Part shown: positions 26,006 to 38,963 of the stretch, piece after piece
Position numbering within the stretch: the stretch's first letter is position 1
Layout of the letters: the number at the start of each line of letters is the position of its first letter
Assembly (NCBI RefSeq): GCF_024713945.1
Contig: NC_134682.1
Location: 1,178,001-1,242,000, forward strand
DNA from: Dermatophagoides farinae
Lineage: Eukaryota > Arthropoda > Arachnida > Sarcoptiformes > Pyroglyphidae
DNA: 64,000 nt
Reading direction: 5' to 3'
The notes under the pieces: model-generated
The model's input: the letters and a program-made list of their open reading frames with translations, nothing else
Database searches by the model: none
What the model was told of the DNA's origin: nothing
Program-made: the position numbers and the translations under genes

Positions 26006-27783
26006 TGATTTATATTTTGTTTTCATTTGAAACCAAAACTAAATTTAGTCATTGTTGTTGTTTTGAAAATTGAATTCCAAAGAATTTAATGACTATTAAT
26101 GTTTTATTTCCTCTTATCACTACTACATACGTATTACAACACACACACAGTTTTCATTTTTTTTTTTTAATTTTAATGAAATTATTCTTTACTTTCTATA
26201 TCAAAATCAATATTTTTAAATTAAAAAAAAAATCATTGTTTATTTTTTGTATTTGTATCATCTCAATTCATTATTATTACAAATATTTATTTACACAAAA
26301 TACACATTACAAGTGTGTGTGTGTGTGTGTGCGTGGGTGGGTGTGTGTTTTTTTTTCTCTTGAAAAAAGATTTTTTTTTTTTTGGTCCGGAATGAGGAAA
26401 TTTTAAAATAAATCGGTGGATTAGTGATGACATTTATTCAGATTGTAGATATGCAATATAGCAATATTCAGAGAACCAACGATTTAGAAGAATAAACAAA
26501 TGTCGTAAACATACACGATCCATACACTACACTTTTTTGTTTCGGTAACCAGAATTGAAATCAACACTAATTTTTTTTTTTTGCATTGTCAAATTATTAT
26601 TATTATTATTCAAGTTAAATTAGTTTACTGAATAAAATTGGAAAAAAAATCATGTTGGCATGTCATATATAGAAGCACATATATCATCGGAATTTTCTTA
26701 ACACAATAATGATGGAGAAATGAAACAAAAAAAAAAATTCATTCTGATTGGTGGGTGTGTAAACAATAATTGTCATTTGTTTGTTGTCAATAATAATAAT
26801 AATTCAATTATTAAGTTAGAAAAATAGTAAGCAAATAAAATATTCCTATTGATGATTATAATTATCATTATTCGGTTTGTGGTCACAACAAAATTGTACC
26901 TGTGTGTGTGTGTGTGTGTGTGTGCTACTGAAGAATTAAAAATTTATAGTACAACAATCAATGAATGATGATGACAAACAAACAAGAAAAAAAATTACAA
27001 AAAAAAAATCTTGAAACAGAATAATTTTACATGATGATGATGATGATGAATGATTATCGCAAATATAATGATGAAAAATATATTTACAAAGTAGTGAAGC
27101 GAAACGAAAAAAAATCGATTCCAATCAGATAGAGAGAGAAAATTCCAAAAAAAAAACATTCATTCATTCACTACATAAATGAATGAATGAATGATGATTC
27201 GATTAGTTGTGTGTTAATGAATGTATTCCATGTAAATTAATATGGTTTGTGTGTGTGTGTGTGTGTGTGTGCGCGCGATTATTAATTATTTATTATTAAT
27301 GAAATATACAGCAAAAAAAAAATCACAAAAGTGAAAAAATCTGAATAATGAAGACGATGAAGGAAGTGTGTTAATGATGATGATGATGATGATGGTGGTG
27401 TTATCGATCGATTGATACAGTAATAGTGTTGTTGTGAATGAGGAATATGAATACAAAAATATTCACAGAATAGAAATAAAATCTATCAAAAGGCCTGATG
27501 ATTATTACAAATGTTGTAGATAACACACACACACACACACACGCAGGACGATTATGTAATTCCGGCAGCCCGATGGTCGTCATTATATTCTCTTATTGAA
27601 TATACAATAAATGATGTGAAAAGATCCTCAAGGCCAATATAATCCAAAAATTTGTGTCATTACACAAATGTTCGATAGGAAAAAAGATAGACGTTCGAAA
27701 TATCAATTAGCTCATAATCAAAATTTATGTGAATGAATGATGATCGATTTGTTGTTGTTGTTGTTGCGGCAAAAACATTATCG
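26006..27783. other. Gap between two convergent genes
   Basis: 3' UTR space of the four-TM gene (+) and scribbler (-). It contains (GT)n tracts near 26313-26333, 26901-26922 and 27248-27271, an (ATG)n tract near 27374-27393 and an (AC)n tract near 27523-27542. No further coding frame is supported. Confidence 0.6.
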
Positions 27784-30700
27784 TTATTTAGGTGTGAATT
27801 GATGAACAGTATTCGCAGGTACCGTATGATTGACCATCATTGCTATGGCAAAATCAAGTTTCATTATTAGCCAAAAAAAAAAAAAAAAATAAAAAAATTT
27901 CTCTACTTACCACTGTATGGATCGAATATTGGATAACCAATGGCCGATGTATGTAATGAATGTCTAGGAGGCAACGTTGGTGGTGGCGGTGGTGGTGGAT
28001 GCATCGAATGATGAATATGACCACGTTCAGGTCCTGGAGGTATCGATGATGATGAATGAGGAATAGGTGGAACACCGGTTAAATGATTGTTTGTTGTATT
28101 AGAAAGGAATTCAGATGATTTGTTTGGCGATGATTTATGATAAATTGATGTTGTTGATGGTGTTGTTGATAATGATGATAATGATGACAAAGGCAATGAT
28201 GATGATGATGGAACACATATGGAGCTCGATGCGATTGTTGAAAATATCTTTGGATTGTGACTATTGAATGGTAATGATGCTGCTGATGATAATGAATAGC
28301 TTAGCTTGTTAGATGTCGGTGATGAATGAGGCGGTAATGTTGATGCTGTAGAAGACGAAATTGTTGAATTTCTTGACACGTTCGGACCACTGGCGGACAT
28401 ACCCGGAATACCATCCAATGGATTCAATGGATGTGATGGAAATCTCATTTGTGAATGTAAAAATGGTGATGAACCAGATGGTGGTGGACCGTAAGGTGGT
28501 CCCATTACAACAGGATTCATGGGATTATGACCAACACCACCACGAAACATTGCATCGAATGGTGACGGAGCACCGAATGATGGTGGCAAAAATGATGGAC
28601 TATAATAATAACCATTGTTGATTGGTGGTGGTCCAGTGCTTTCCATTGTTGGTTTCATTCCTTCATCATGTTTATTTGTTTTGTTGGATGTTAAATCTTT
28701 CGTTGATTGCTGACTATGTTGACTAATACCATCATCTTTATGATCTTTAGATTTACTAATTTTCATTTGAGGTGATGAATATTTTCCAACTTTATCTTTC
28801 AATTTACTTTCAACATCAAATGGTGAAAATTTCGGCTGTTGAGATGGTTGAGGCAACGGTTGTGTTGAGAGTGATGATGGAGGTTTCGGTAAATGTTCAT
28901 TGTTACCGTATGTATTAACATTACTACCTGGTTGTTGTTGTTGTTGTTGATCAAATGTATATTGTATTCGATTCTTTAGATTCTGAAGTTCAGCAATTGC
29001 AGAACCAGGTGCACCACTTGTAATCATATCTTTAGAATCACTGTCTGTGGATTTATTGTTTCCACAATCATTGTTATTAGATGATGATCCCACGAATCCA
29101 CGACCAGTAGAAGAATATAAAGGTGAATATGGAGAAAATGGTTGACGAGAATCAGACGTGATTGAATTATCGTTATCTTCTTTATTGTTGAGATCATTGT
29201 TATTGGATTTTTGTTCAGAAGAATCAGTTTGATGATTCTGTGGAATTAGGAATTGAGATTTATTGAAAAAGTGATGTGGTAATGATGGTGACGGTGCCAA
29301 GTTAGAATTTCCATCACCAAGCGGATTGAATTGATTAGATGGAGTCTTTTTGGTTCCATTTGTATCGGTGGTTAAATCCTGGCTTTTTGGTACAGTTTTA
29401 GTTTCTGAGGAAGTTGAATTAGTGGAAACAACAACACCAGCGCCAGCACTGCCACTGCCGCTACCACTGTCATTATTATTACTACTGTTATCGTCAGAAA
29501 TATCCGAATATGCCGGACTAGCAACGGGTTTTTCATCAACCATTTCACAATTGTTGTTCTTCACAAGATCACTGTCACTGGCAAGATCACTTTGATCAAT
29601 ATTCGTTGAATCAATAGAATCTGTAACATTTTTTTGTTGAGATGGTGATAAAGCCGAATAGGACGATTTATTACAATCATCGACTAGTGTCGTATCATTG
29701 TTGGCACCATTTTTCTTTTTCAATTCTAATGATTGAGGAGTATTCAACGGATCGGGTATTTCATTTTGTTGTGAATCAGATTTCTTTATCGGTGAATCAG
29801 ATTCATTATTATCACTGTCGGAAACATCACCACTTTTGACTGGTGTTGTTTCACTTGTGTTCATAGTTGGATTATTATTGGCTTGAGATTCAGAAAATTC
29901 TTGAGTATCACTAACGTTGAAAGTACTGCCAAAATGAGCATGTGATTGATGATACTTAAGGCCATTAATATGACGATATTTTTTCGAACAATTCGGTTCC
30001 GGACATTCGATCAATGCCGGTGAATTCGGTTGTCCAGAATCGCAATTAGTGTTTAAAATTTTATTTCGCTTTCCATTTCCACTAATATTCGTATTATCAT
30101 CACCAATAGCTAAATCTAATTCGCTTGGTCGACCTTTACGTTTGTTGCCTGATGATGATGATGATGATGATGATATTGAAGAATTTATTGCCGAATCACT
30201 TTTGGCCGGACTTGAAGGAACGTAACCCGAATTTGCTGTACGACGACCTTTTCCATTTCGAAGTTTACTGGTAACCGATCGTGTATCAATAGAATTTTCT
30301 GCAATAAAATTATTTCGGGCCCGTTTTCCACGAGTATTTTTCAATGATTTCGATTCAATATCACTGGTAGGTGATTCACAAAATCTTGGTGGTGCCCAAT
30401 CATGTTTAGTACAATCCAACAAGGTTCCAACATAGGTTTTACCACGCCAAGTGATATTCACAACCAAAACACCTAAAAGAAACAAATGAAATTCTAATAA
30501 TCAAAAGAAAATAGTTGAGAATTTTTTTTCAAATACCATTTTCTGTTTCTTGCCAAACAATTCCTTCAAGCGTAACACTGGTACCAGGTTCACATGGTCC
30601 AAGACAATCTGGTTCAGTAATCGTTGCAATACTGGTCATAGTACCAGAATCCATTCGATCAGCAATATTTTCATCAACCTGAAACATGCAATAAAAAAAA

Positions 30701-32974
30701 ACATTTTTATAAATTTCAACGAGAATAAATCCATTGGAATAAACCTTTTCATTTGTTCGTTGAATTGGATTAATCACAGTTGAATTTGTAAATTTATTAA
30801 GCGTTGTTGATCCAGATGACGATGATGATGATGCATTCACATTAGATGATGATGATGATGATGATGATGACGAAGATGAAGACGACGATGATGATGATGC
30901 TATATGATTAATGATGAAAACAAAGAAAAAAACAAACAAAATTAGACTTTATATGGAAAGAAATTTTTTTCACTTCAATCAAACCTAATAATTCATCATT
31001 ATTTTGATCATTTAATGTCGAATGTTGTTGTTGATGTTGAACCGGATTATTATTGTTGTTATTATTAGCTGTCATCAAATTATTATTGGTGATGTTGGTA
31101 GTGGTTGTACTATTAATTTTATCTCGATTTAACTTATTATTATTATTATTATTTTCTTTATGTGAATGATGATGATGATGATGGTGATGGTGGTGATGAT
31201 GATGATCTTTTTTGTCACGATGACCACTATTTTTATTTTTACTTGACAAACAAGACGACTTGGAATCTAATGTTGATCCAGAACAATTAGCAATTGTTGA
31301 TGATGATGATGATGATGAGCCAGTATTCGAATTCATTGTCGTTATTATATTATCATCATTATTATTATTTTTATTAGTTAATGATTCACCAACATCTTTT
31401 TTATTGTTATTGATCACAGAATTATTATGATGATGATTTGAATCAATAATATTCTTCACTGTTGTCGTTGTCATAGTTGTTGATGAATTATTTGATAAAC
31501 TATTTGAAGAGATATGTGATGAAGATGTTTGATGAGAATTTATTTGCTGCTCAATAATAGCTGCCGATGACGAATTAATTGATGATGAATATGAAGATTT
31601 TGAACCGGCACCAATATTTGTTGTCATCGAAGGTGATGATGAAGTAACAGAAGCCATCGATAATGATGATGATGACGATGATGATGATGATGGTGCAGAT
31701 GATGAAGCAGTTGACGTATCTGATGAAACAATTTCGTGATTAATTTCAGAAATTTTACCACCAATATTTTTTCTTTTTATTTTCATTTTAAGACTTTTGG
31801 CATGTTGTTGTTGTTGTTGATGATGATCAATCAACGTAGTAGCAGTTAATGCTACCGATGATGCAGATGATAATGAATTGAGGCTTTTATTAGTTAAGGA
31901 TAATGCAGGCGTTGTTGTTGTTGTTGTTGTAGTTGGTGTTGCCGTTGTTGTTGTTGTTGTTGAAGATCCTATCGCTAATACTGATGATGAAGAGGTGTTA
32001 TTGGTCAATGTTGAATAATTATTACTACCGATATTATTCTTATTATTATTATGACTATTTGTAATAACATTCAATGATGATGATGATGAGGATACCGATG
32101 TTGGCGTAGTGGATGATGACGATGATGATGATGTAGATGAATGACGATTCATGTGGCCGTTATTATTGCTATTGATGCTTGTATTTAAATTATTGGAATT
32201 TATGGAATTAACTATAATCGATTTTGATGATGATGATGACCCATTGATTGTTGTTTGATTCGATTTATTACCACCACCACCACCACAACCACTATTATTA
32301 CTATTACTAGTACTACTACTACTAATACTATTTCCGGAACTTTGTTTCGATGAAATTCCAGATGATGAAGACGAAGACGAAGACAACGAAGACGAAGTCG
32401 ATGATGATGTCGATGATTTTAATGATCCTAAACGATTCAATTTAAAATTGGAAGACATTCCACACGATGATGATGATTTAATAGATTTATTATTATTATT
32501 ATTATTAATTTTATTACGATTTTTTAACGATGAAGATTGTTTATTATTATTATTATTATCACCTTCACTAGGTGTTAAAGTTGTTGTTGTTGTTTGCCTT
32601 TCAATATCAGCATCTAAATCGATAATTAAATCTCCAATACTAATATCCCATTCATTATAATCATCATCAAAATTATTATTATTATTATTATTGCTAGATT
32701 CGGAAGATGGTTGCTTTTTTTGATTTGTTGTTGTTGTTGATGATGATGATTGTGATAACGATGCTGCTGCTGCTGCTGGTGATGATGATGATGAATTTGA
32801 AACAATTAAAGATGATTGTTGAGATTTATTATTAATATTTTGTAAATGATCTGAATTATCAGCTTTTTGATGATTATGATTATGACGATGACGATGATGA
32901 TGATGATGATTTTCGACAAGTTCCACCTTATGATGGTGGTCCTCAATATCGGCCAATTGAATCTTCTCTTTCAT
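27784..32974 (-). CDS. sbb: Scribbler/brakeless orthologue (ZNF608/ZNF609 family nuclear co-regulator)
   Basis: Exons 32974-30985, 30899-30745, 30678-30537, 30472-27911 and 27842-27784, all GT-AG and in phase; 1635 residues. The ATG start ([12 protein letters not shown]) is chosen because nothing upstream in frame is an ATG. Family signatures: [18 protein letters not shown] near residue 115; the middle exons coding [20 protein letters not shown]; then [20 protein letters not shown] followed by [14 protein letters not shown]; and one C2H2 finger, [20 protein letters not shown], ending SHAH. The C-terminal part is Ser/Pro/Asn-rich, and the tiny last exon codes [15 protein letters not shown]. 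In flies the protein is a transcriptional co-repressor in eye, wing and axon patterning; ZNF609 works with Integrator/cohesin loaders in vertebrates. The N-terminal 650 residues are mostly Ser, Asn and Thr runs written by in-frame trinucleotide repeats, including a long His run, so length is probably polymorphic. Confidence 0.93.
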
Positions 32975-33576
32975 TGATACGGATATTAATAATAATTTTA
33001 TTATTGACGACAATTATTGTCATCGACGTTTTTTTTATCGTCGTTGGCCAATAATAATAATAATGAAAATATTGAATATTAGGAAAAAAATATCTCTTGT
33101 TATCGGTAATCATCGAGACGATATTTTTTTTTTTTTTTTTTGGCATATACAATATTTAATAATAAAAAAAAAATTGACAAAATAATTGATCAACACACAC
33201 ACACACAATCGATGATTGGATTTAGAAAGAGATCAAAAAAAAAATTGGGTTGAAATAGATTCGAATCCACATAAACACAAAATTGAAATTGTGAAATTAT
33301 TTAAAATTCATTGATTGATTATCCACACAACAGACACAGTATACAGACAAAAAGTACCGAAAAAAAAATCATTTATTTTTTCTTGGATCGAAATTGCAAC
33401 AGAAAAAAAACCAAAAACTAAATCAACATCATCGACAACATCATCATCATCATCATCAAACAACAACAACAACAAATAGCTAGGTGTGTGTGTGTGTGTG
33501 TGAGTCTAGTTTTTTTTTTGTCCCTGTAATATGTTTGTTGTATATCTTCTCTATGGCTTACTGTGTGTTGTATTTT

Positions 33577-33630
33577 GGCTGGCTGGCTGGATGGCTGGTT
33601 GGTTGGTTGGTTGGTTGGTTAGTTGGTTGG
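33577..33630. repeat. TGGC/TTGG tetranucleotide block
   Basis: Tandem GGCT units change into GGTT units with one ATGG and one TTAG interruption. Different in kind from the CA/ATG repeats around it. Confidence 0.85.
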
Positions 33631-34854
33631 ATCCCGAAAGTTTTTTTTTGTGTTTGTATAAATGGTGTGAGTATCATCCAAAAAAAAAAAAAAAAAAAAC
33701 TTCGGTATAGAAACTCTTGGCCACCAAAAAAAAAAAAAAAACATTCACTCATTGCATTCACTTTGCTCACAAACACACACACACACAACTTGAATTCGAA
33801 GATGAACAACAACAACAACAACAAGCAAAGAAGACGACGACAACGACGACGACGAAAACGAGCCGAAGATGATGATGATGGAAACAAGCAAAACTGAGAA
33901 AGAGAGAGAGAGAGCGGAAAAAAATACAGTCATCACTCCTCTATTACACATCGATCGATGAATATTATGTCATCACATTTTTTTTTTACATTTTCTGTTG
34001 ATCATCGTTGTCTTCCGATTAGAAACACATTGTGGTGTGTGTGTGTGTGTGTGTGTTTCATCGTTTTTTTTTCAATTCAAAAAGTGATTGATTTTTTTTT
34101 CTTCTTCTTCTTCTTCTTTTACCACTTTATTATGTCAAAATGTGTAAAATAAAAACAAAATGAATTTTTTTCCATCCATTCATTCATTCATTCATTTTCT
34201 TGGAAATTGTTCAAACGAAAAAAAAAATGATGATGATGGAACAATAAATGATGTGTGTATCTTTAGATCAGAATCATCAGAATGGAGACAGAATATATAT
34301 CCCACTAGAATCGATGTTTTTTTTTTTTTTTTGGATCTATTTGATCAGAATATCGTAAAATGACAGAGAACTAGAACTATAGATCCAGAACAACAAAAAA
34401 AAAGAGTCCAGTCTGTGTGTGAAATAAAAAGAACATGAAAAAAAACTAACTACATTATATTACAAGGAACAGTAATAATAATAATAATAAAAAGTACATG
34501 AACCAAAAAAAAAAATGCAAGCGAACGCACACACACACACAGTGTTATTTCAATGAATGTGGTATATATATGGATTTTGTGAACGAAACGCGAGTTCCAT
34601 GAAAATGAATCAATGAAACAATTGGTGGTTATAGTCACAATACATATGTGAATAACAATATTTTTTACATTTTTCAAATACAATCATGTTAGCATATACA
34701 GTGGCCATAATGGTCTATATTTGATACATTTTTTTTTGCTATTGTAGCCATTACCATTTTATAAAATGTTAATAATGGCTGACTCTCTCTCAATGTATAT
34801 CTTTTTTTTTCATTCATTCATTCAATTCAAAAAAAAAATACTCGTCGGTTCAGT

Positions 34855-34886
34855 TTGGTTCAGTTCAGTTCAGTTCAGTTCAGTTC
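34855..34886. repeat. (GTTCA)n pentanucleotide tandem repeat
   Basis: About six GTTCA units in tandem. Some arthropods carry TTCAG-like or TTAGG telomere-type pentamers, but this is a short interstitial array and nothing more can be said. Confidence 0.85.
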
Positions 34887-37371
34887 AATTTAGTTTTAGA
34901 ATCGATTCATGGTTGGTTGTGTGTGTATTGTATTGTGTTCATTGTATTTTGTTTCATTTCATACACAAAACACATGAACATACAAAGTTGAATGGCAATT
35001 TCAACGACAACAACAAGCCGTGGCCATTTCTTGTTGTTGTTGTTGTCCGCCATGGTGTTTTTTTTCTGGTTCTTTGTTTCCATATTCTTCTTCTTCTTCT
35101 TCGACAACCACCATATTTTTTTTTATATTTACCGCCAGTTGTAGTGGCAACAGCAGTTGCAGTAGCATCGGCAACAGCAGCAGTTGAATCGGCATTAAAA
35201 AAAAAAATTATGTGGTTGTAGTACAAGTAGTAGTAGTAGTAAAAGTGAATGAATGGTTGGCTTTTTTCAAAGTTTTCATGTTTTTTTTTTTTTTGGAAAT
35301 TTAAACAAACACAGAAAAAAAAGTCACAGCCAGTCTGCAAAAAAAATTTTCATATAACCGTGATTATATTCAGTCGTTGATTTGTCTTCATTCGTATCGT
35401 TTGGATCATTTTCAACAAAACAAAACAAAAAAAACTACCAATTTGAAATATATAGGAAAATGAAATAAAAATCCTAATCGTTTGAATCTTTTTTTTTCTT
35501 GTTGTTGTTGTTGTTTGTCGTTGTTATTCAAATATGCAACGTAAAAAACGTATTATCATCAATCTTGACACAAATACACCAGGGGACAAGAGAGAGAGAC
35601 CAATGTCCAAAATCGCATTATATTGGACAGAATGTTTTGAATGGCAAGGGTCTTTTTCCTCCCACTATTTTTATGTTTAAATCTTGCACAGCATGAATTG
35701 TATAATGATCATCATGATGATGATGACTGGAATGATTGTAACAAAAAAAAAAATCCCCATGTATCCAATTCGGGTAATTCACAAGATACATTGTCCAGTA
35801 AAAATGGCATTTTTTTGGTAATTTAATCGTTTTTTTTTTGTTGGACTACATGAACTGGTGGTGGGTGTTTTTTTTTTTTTTTTTTTTGTCACGGACTTGG
35901 ACTAAAATTTATCATCGATCCAATCAGATTATTTTTCTTTTCTATTCTCTATTCATTTTTTATTCGTATCAATTTCAATTTGTGTGTGTGTATCTTATCG
36001 GTAATGGTAATGATTTGCATAATCAAAATCATCAAAAAAAAAAAAAACAAACATTTATTTCATTGTACGAAGTAATGATTATTGACAAATTAATTCATAA
36101 TGAACAATAATAATAATATGAAAAAATTCTGTTACTTTTCATTTTGAAATTCATATTTAACAGATTCAAAAAATCGAACAACAACAACAACAACAACAAC
36201 AATGGGTAGACGTATTGCTAAATGAATAAATTGATGATGGTGATTCATTACAAATGAATAAATTTTCTTCCATTCTTTGGTAAATGCCAATTATTCCAAG
36301 AAGAACACAACAACCACCACCACACACATCATTATGAACGGCTAGCATAAACCCATTAAGCCATTGTCCTTTTGTATCATCATGATATGATATATGATGA
36401 TGATGGTGGTGGCTGATTATATTGTTATGGAATTCTTTTCTTTTCTTTTCTTTTTCATTTTATTATTAATAAAATATTTGTTTGTTTCACTATAGTAGTA
36501 GTCTATTTATTCTTGATTCTTTGCTTCTACTTGGAAATTTGCAATTTTCGTTTCTTTCGTTTCTTACTTAATAATAATAAAAATAATTCATGTGAAATAT
36601 AGTAAGTAAGTAGCACATATTGTTTGCTATATATCCATGATATCCAATGTAGTAGTTCCAATGAATAAAATGAAAGCGGTGTGTGTGTGTGTGTGTATAT
36701 ATGTAACAAGATACTGTATCTTTTCATGTAAGCAAAACAACAAGATTCTGAGAATCTTTTAGGAAGCAAAAAAATGTTAATACTGTAAAATAATAGTGAG
36801 TAGTGAAAAACAAAACTTTTCTCTCTCTGTGTGTCTTTATTATATTATTATTGGCCGTATTCACTTATCTATTATGTTCCCAATTGGGAAATGTGAATGT
36901 ATTTCGATCTGGATTTTTTTTTTGCTGAATTCTTGTTGCATTCTGCAATAATAAAAAAACGAACGAATCAAATATTCTCATGAATTTCATGAGCTAAACG
37001 AATGTATGTGTGTGGGGATGGGAGAGAGAAAATGAGACAAAAATGGAATCCTCTTCCACGGATTCCGTGCAAATTCTTGTGAAAAAATGAATTAAAATTC
37101 AATCATAAAATGATCATTTAGAAAAAAAAATCAAATTATAATATTCATATGTTGACTCAAAGCTGCCATCTATGGAGAAATTTTCGCATCAAAAAAAAAT
37201 AATGGTAGAAAAAAAAACATTTTATTTACATCCTAAAAAAAATTCAATCAATCAAAAATAAAATGTAGAAATAATAATAATGGCTATATATCCAGAAATC
37301 GCATCATTTTACCATGCGGAGTATATTTTTGTTGTTGTTGTTGTTGTTGCTATTGTTAGACCGGATAATAA

Positions 37372-38609
37372 TCAATAACCACGAAGACCATTATAGGCAT
37401 GAGCTTTGGATTCACTTTTGAATATTTCTTTGATTTGTGCACGTTTTTCTTCGCTTAATTGTTCACCTTTTGGAAATTCTACATCGAATGTAATGTACAA
37501 GATTCCGTGGAGATTATTATTTTCATAGTTTGGCATTCCTTCACCAGTTTTACGCATTCTTGCACCAGGCCAAGTGATTTTATCACGACTAATATGAACT
37601 TGATGTCCATCCAGATGTGTGATGTTCATCTGAAATCCAACCAATGAATCGACCAATGAAATAGTGACATTCGTATAAAGATCATCACCACGACGTTCAA
37701 ACACTGGATGTGGTGATGTACGTATTTTTAGCCGCAAATCACCTGGTTCTCCATCCACATGTGGTTCACCTTCAGCAATGAAACGTTGTTCTTGACCATC
37801 TTCCATTCCAGCTTCGATTTCTACTTCCAACATTTTTTCTTCATTCACTAATTTAACATTTGGACATTCATCACAAACTTGTTGTTGCATCATTTGAAAA
37901 CGTCCTGGACCTAGCTGCCTAGTGACCATTTCTTGTCGACAATTACATTTTCTAGTACCCGAAGCTGGTTTATATACAACTTTATTTCGAATCAATTCAA
38001 CAAAATTTCCTGAATATAATTCTTCTAACGTGACCCATAGATCCATTATAACATCAGCACCTTTAGGTATTTCACGTTGTTCACCGTGTCGAGAACCGCC
38101 ACCAAAATCAAAGAAACCAAAATCACCGAAAAAACTAAAAACATTGTGATGAATTTAAATCAAAAAAAAAAAAAATTAACAAATAGAGGACCAACCTTGA
38201 GAATGGATCACTACCACTGAATGAATCCTGTTTCAAACCTTCTTCACCATATCGATCATATGTTTTACGTTTATCAGAATCAGATAAAACTTCATATGCG
38301 GCTCCTAAATCTTGAAATTTTCTCGTTGAATCTGGATCATCTTTATTCTTATCTGGATGTAATTCTTTGGCAAGTTTACGATAGGCTTTTTTTATCTGAT
38401 TAATATTTGCATTTCTGGACACTCCGAGTATGTTATAAAAATCACGCCTACATATGTTCAATGGTAAAAAAAAAAATTTTATTTTTATTCATGACAGGAA
38501 TAAACCATTTTATTATTACATACCCAGCAAAAGTGACCAGAATAAAACATATTAAAATAATAAAGATGATGACAAAATTTGGTGTTGTTGAGAACCACAT
38601 TTTTCTCAT
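37372..38609 (-). CDS. DNAJB11: DnaJ homologue subfamily B member 11 (ERdj3), ER Hsp40 co-chaperone
   Basis: Exons 38609-38524, 38447-38196 and 38134-37372, GT-AG and in phase; 366 residues (human protein 358). The first exon codes a clear signal peptide, [20 protein letters not shown] followed by CFILVTFAG. The J-domain has [23 protein letters not shown] with the essential HPD, and [22 protein letters not shown] Gly/Phe linker ([13 protein letters not shown]) follows. The substrate-binding part has the ERdj3-type cysteine pairs CNC and CDEC, and the end HAYNGLRGY matches the family terminus. It stimulates BiP in the ER lumen and holds unfolded secretory clients. There is no KDEL, as in relatives. 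It is divergently arranged with CSN6. Confidence 0.97.
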
Positions 38610-38963
38610 TTGAAATTTGAATTACAATTGTTAATAAATTAAAAAAAAAATTGAAACTTTATCACAGTTTGGAACCCCTGATCATTAATACAATCTAACC
38701 AATGAATGAATGAACGAATGAATGAATGAATGAATGGCACATATGAAAAAAAGATTCCGCCGAAAGACACCTCAGCATTATTGAGACAATTTGAGTTTGC
38801 GCGTGTAAAAAAACAAATGATATTCTCAGATCATTGTATTTTTGAATGGAACCAAACCACAACAGCTTGATTGAATGTTTTTTCAGTTTTGATTATTTTT
38901 TCTTTCTTCATTTTTTTTTCGAATTAAATTATTAAAACGACAACTAATCAAAAACATTGGAAA
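38610..38963. promoter_or_regulatory. Shared promoter region of DNAJB11 and CSN6
   Basis: 354 bases separate two divergent ATGs, so both promoters must overlap here. It contains a (GAAT)n tract at about 38701-38736. I see no obvious TATA box in a fixed position for either gene, as expected for housekeeping promoters. The core elements were not located. Confidence 0.6.

Larger units (their letters stand above)
32975..37371. other. Non-coding stretch: scribbler 5' region and DNAJB11 3' side
   Basis: About 4.4 kb. The left part should hold the scribbler promoter and 5' UTR (possibly with a 5' intron), the right end the DNAJB11 3' UTR. The rest is short repeats, including an unusual TGGC/TTGG block at 33577-33630 and a GTTCA block at 34855-34886. 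The open frames here are repeat shadows. Confidence 0.6.

Noticed and set aside
32975-33013. N-terminal extension of scribbler (SSIIKLLLISVS)
   Set aside because: It begins at a TTG, not an ATG; the first ATG at 32974 gives a sensible start.
33250-33275. ATTCGAATCC, resembling a tRNA B box
   Set aside because: No A box or acceptor stem at the right distance; a chance match.
34766-35221. 151-codon open frame (+)
   Set aside because: Made of the GTTCA repeat, GTT repeats and T runs; no protein-like segment and disagreeing frames on the other strand.
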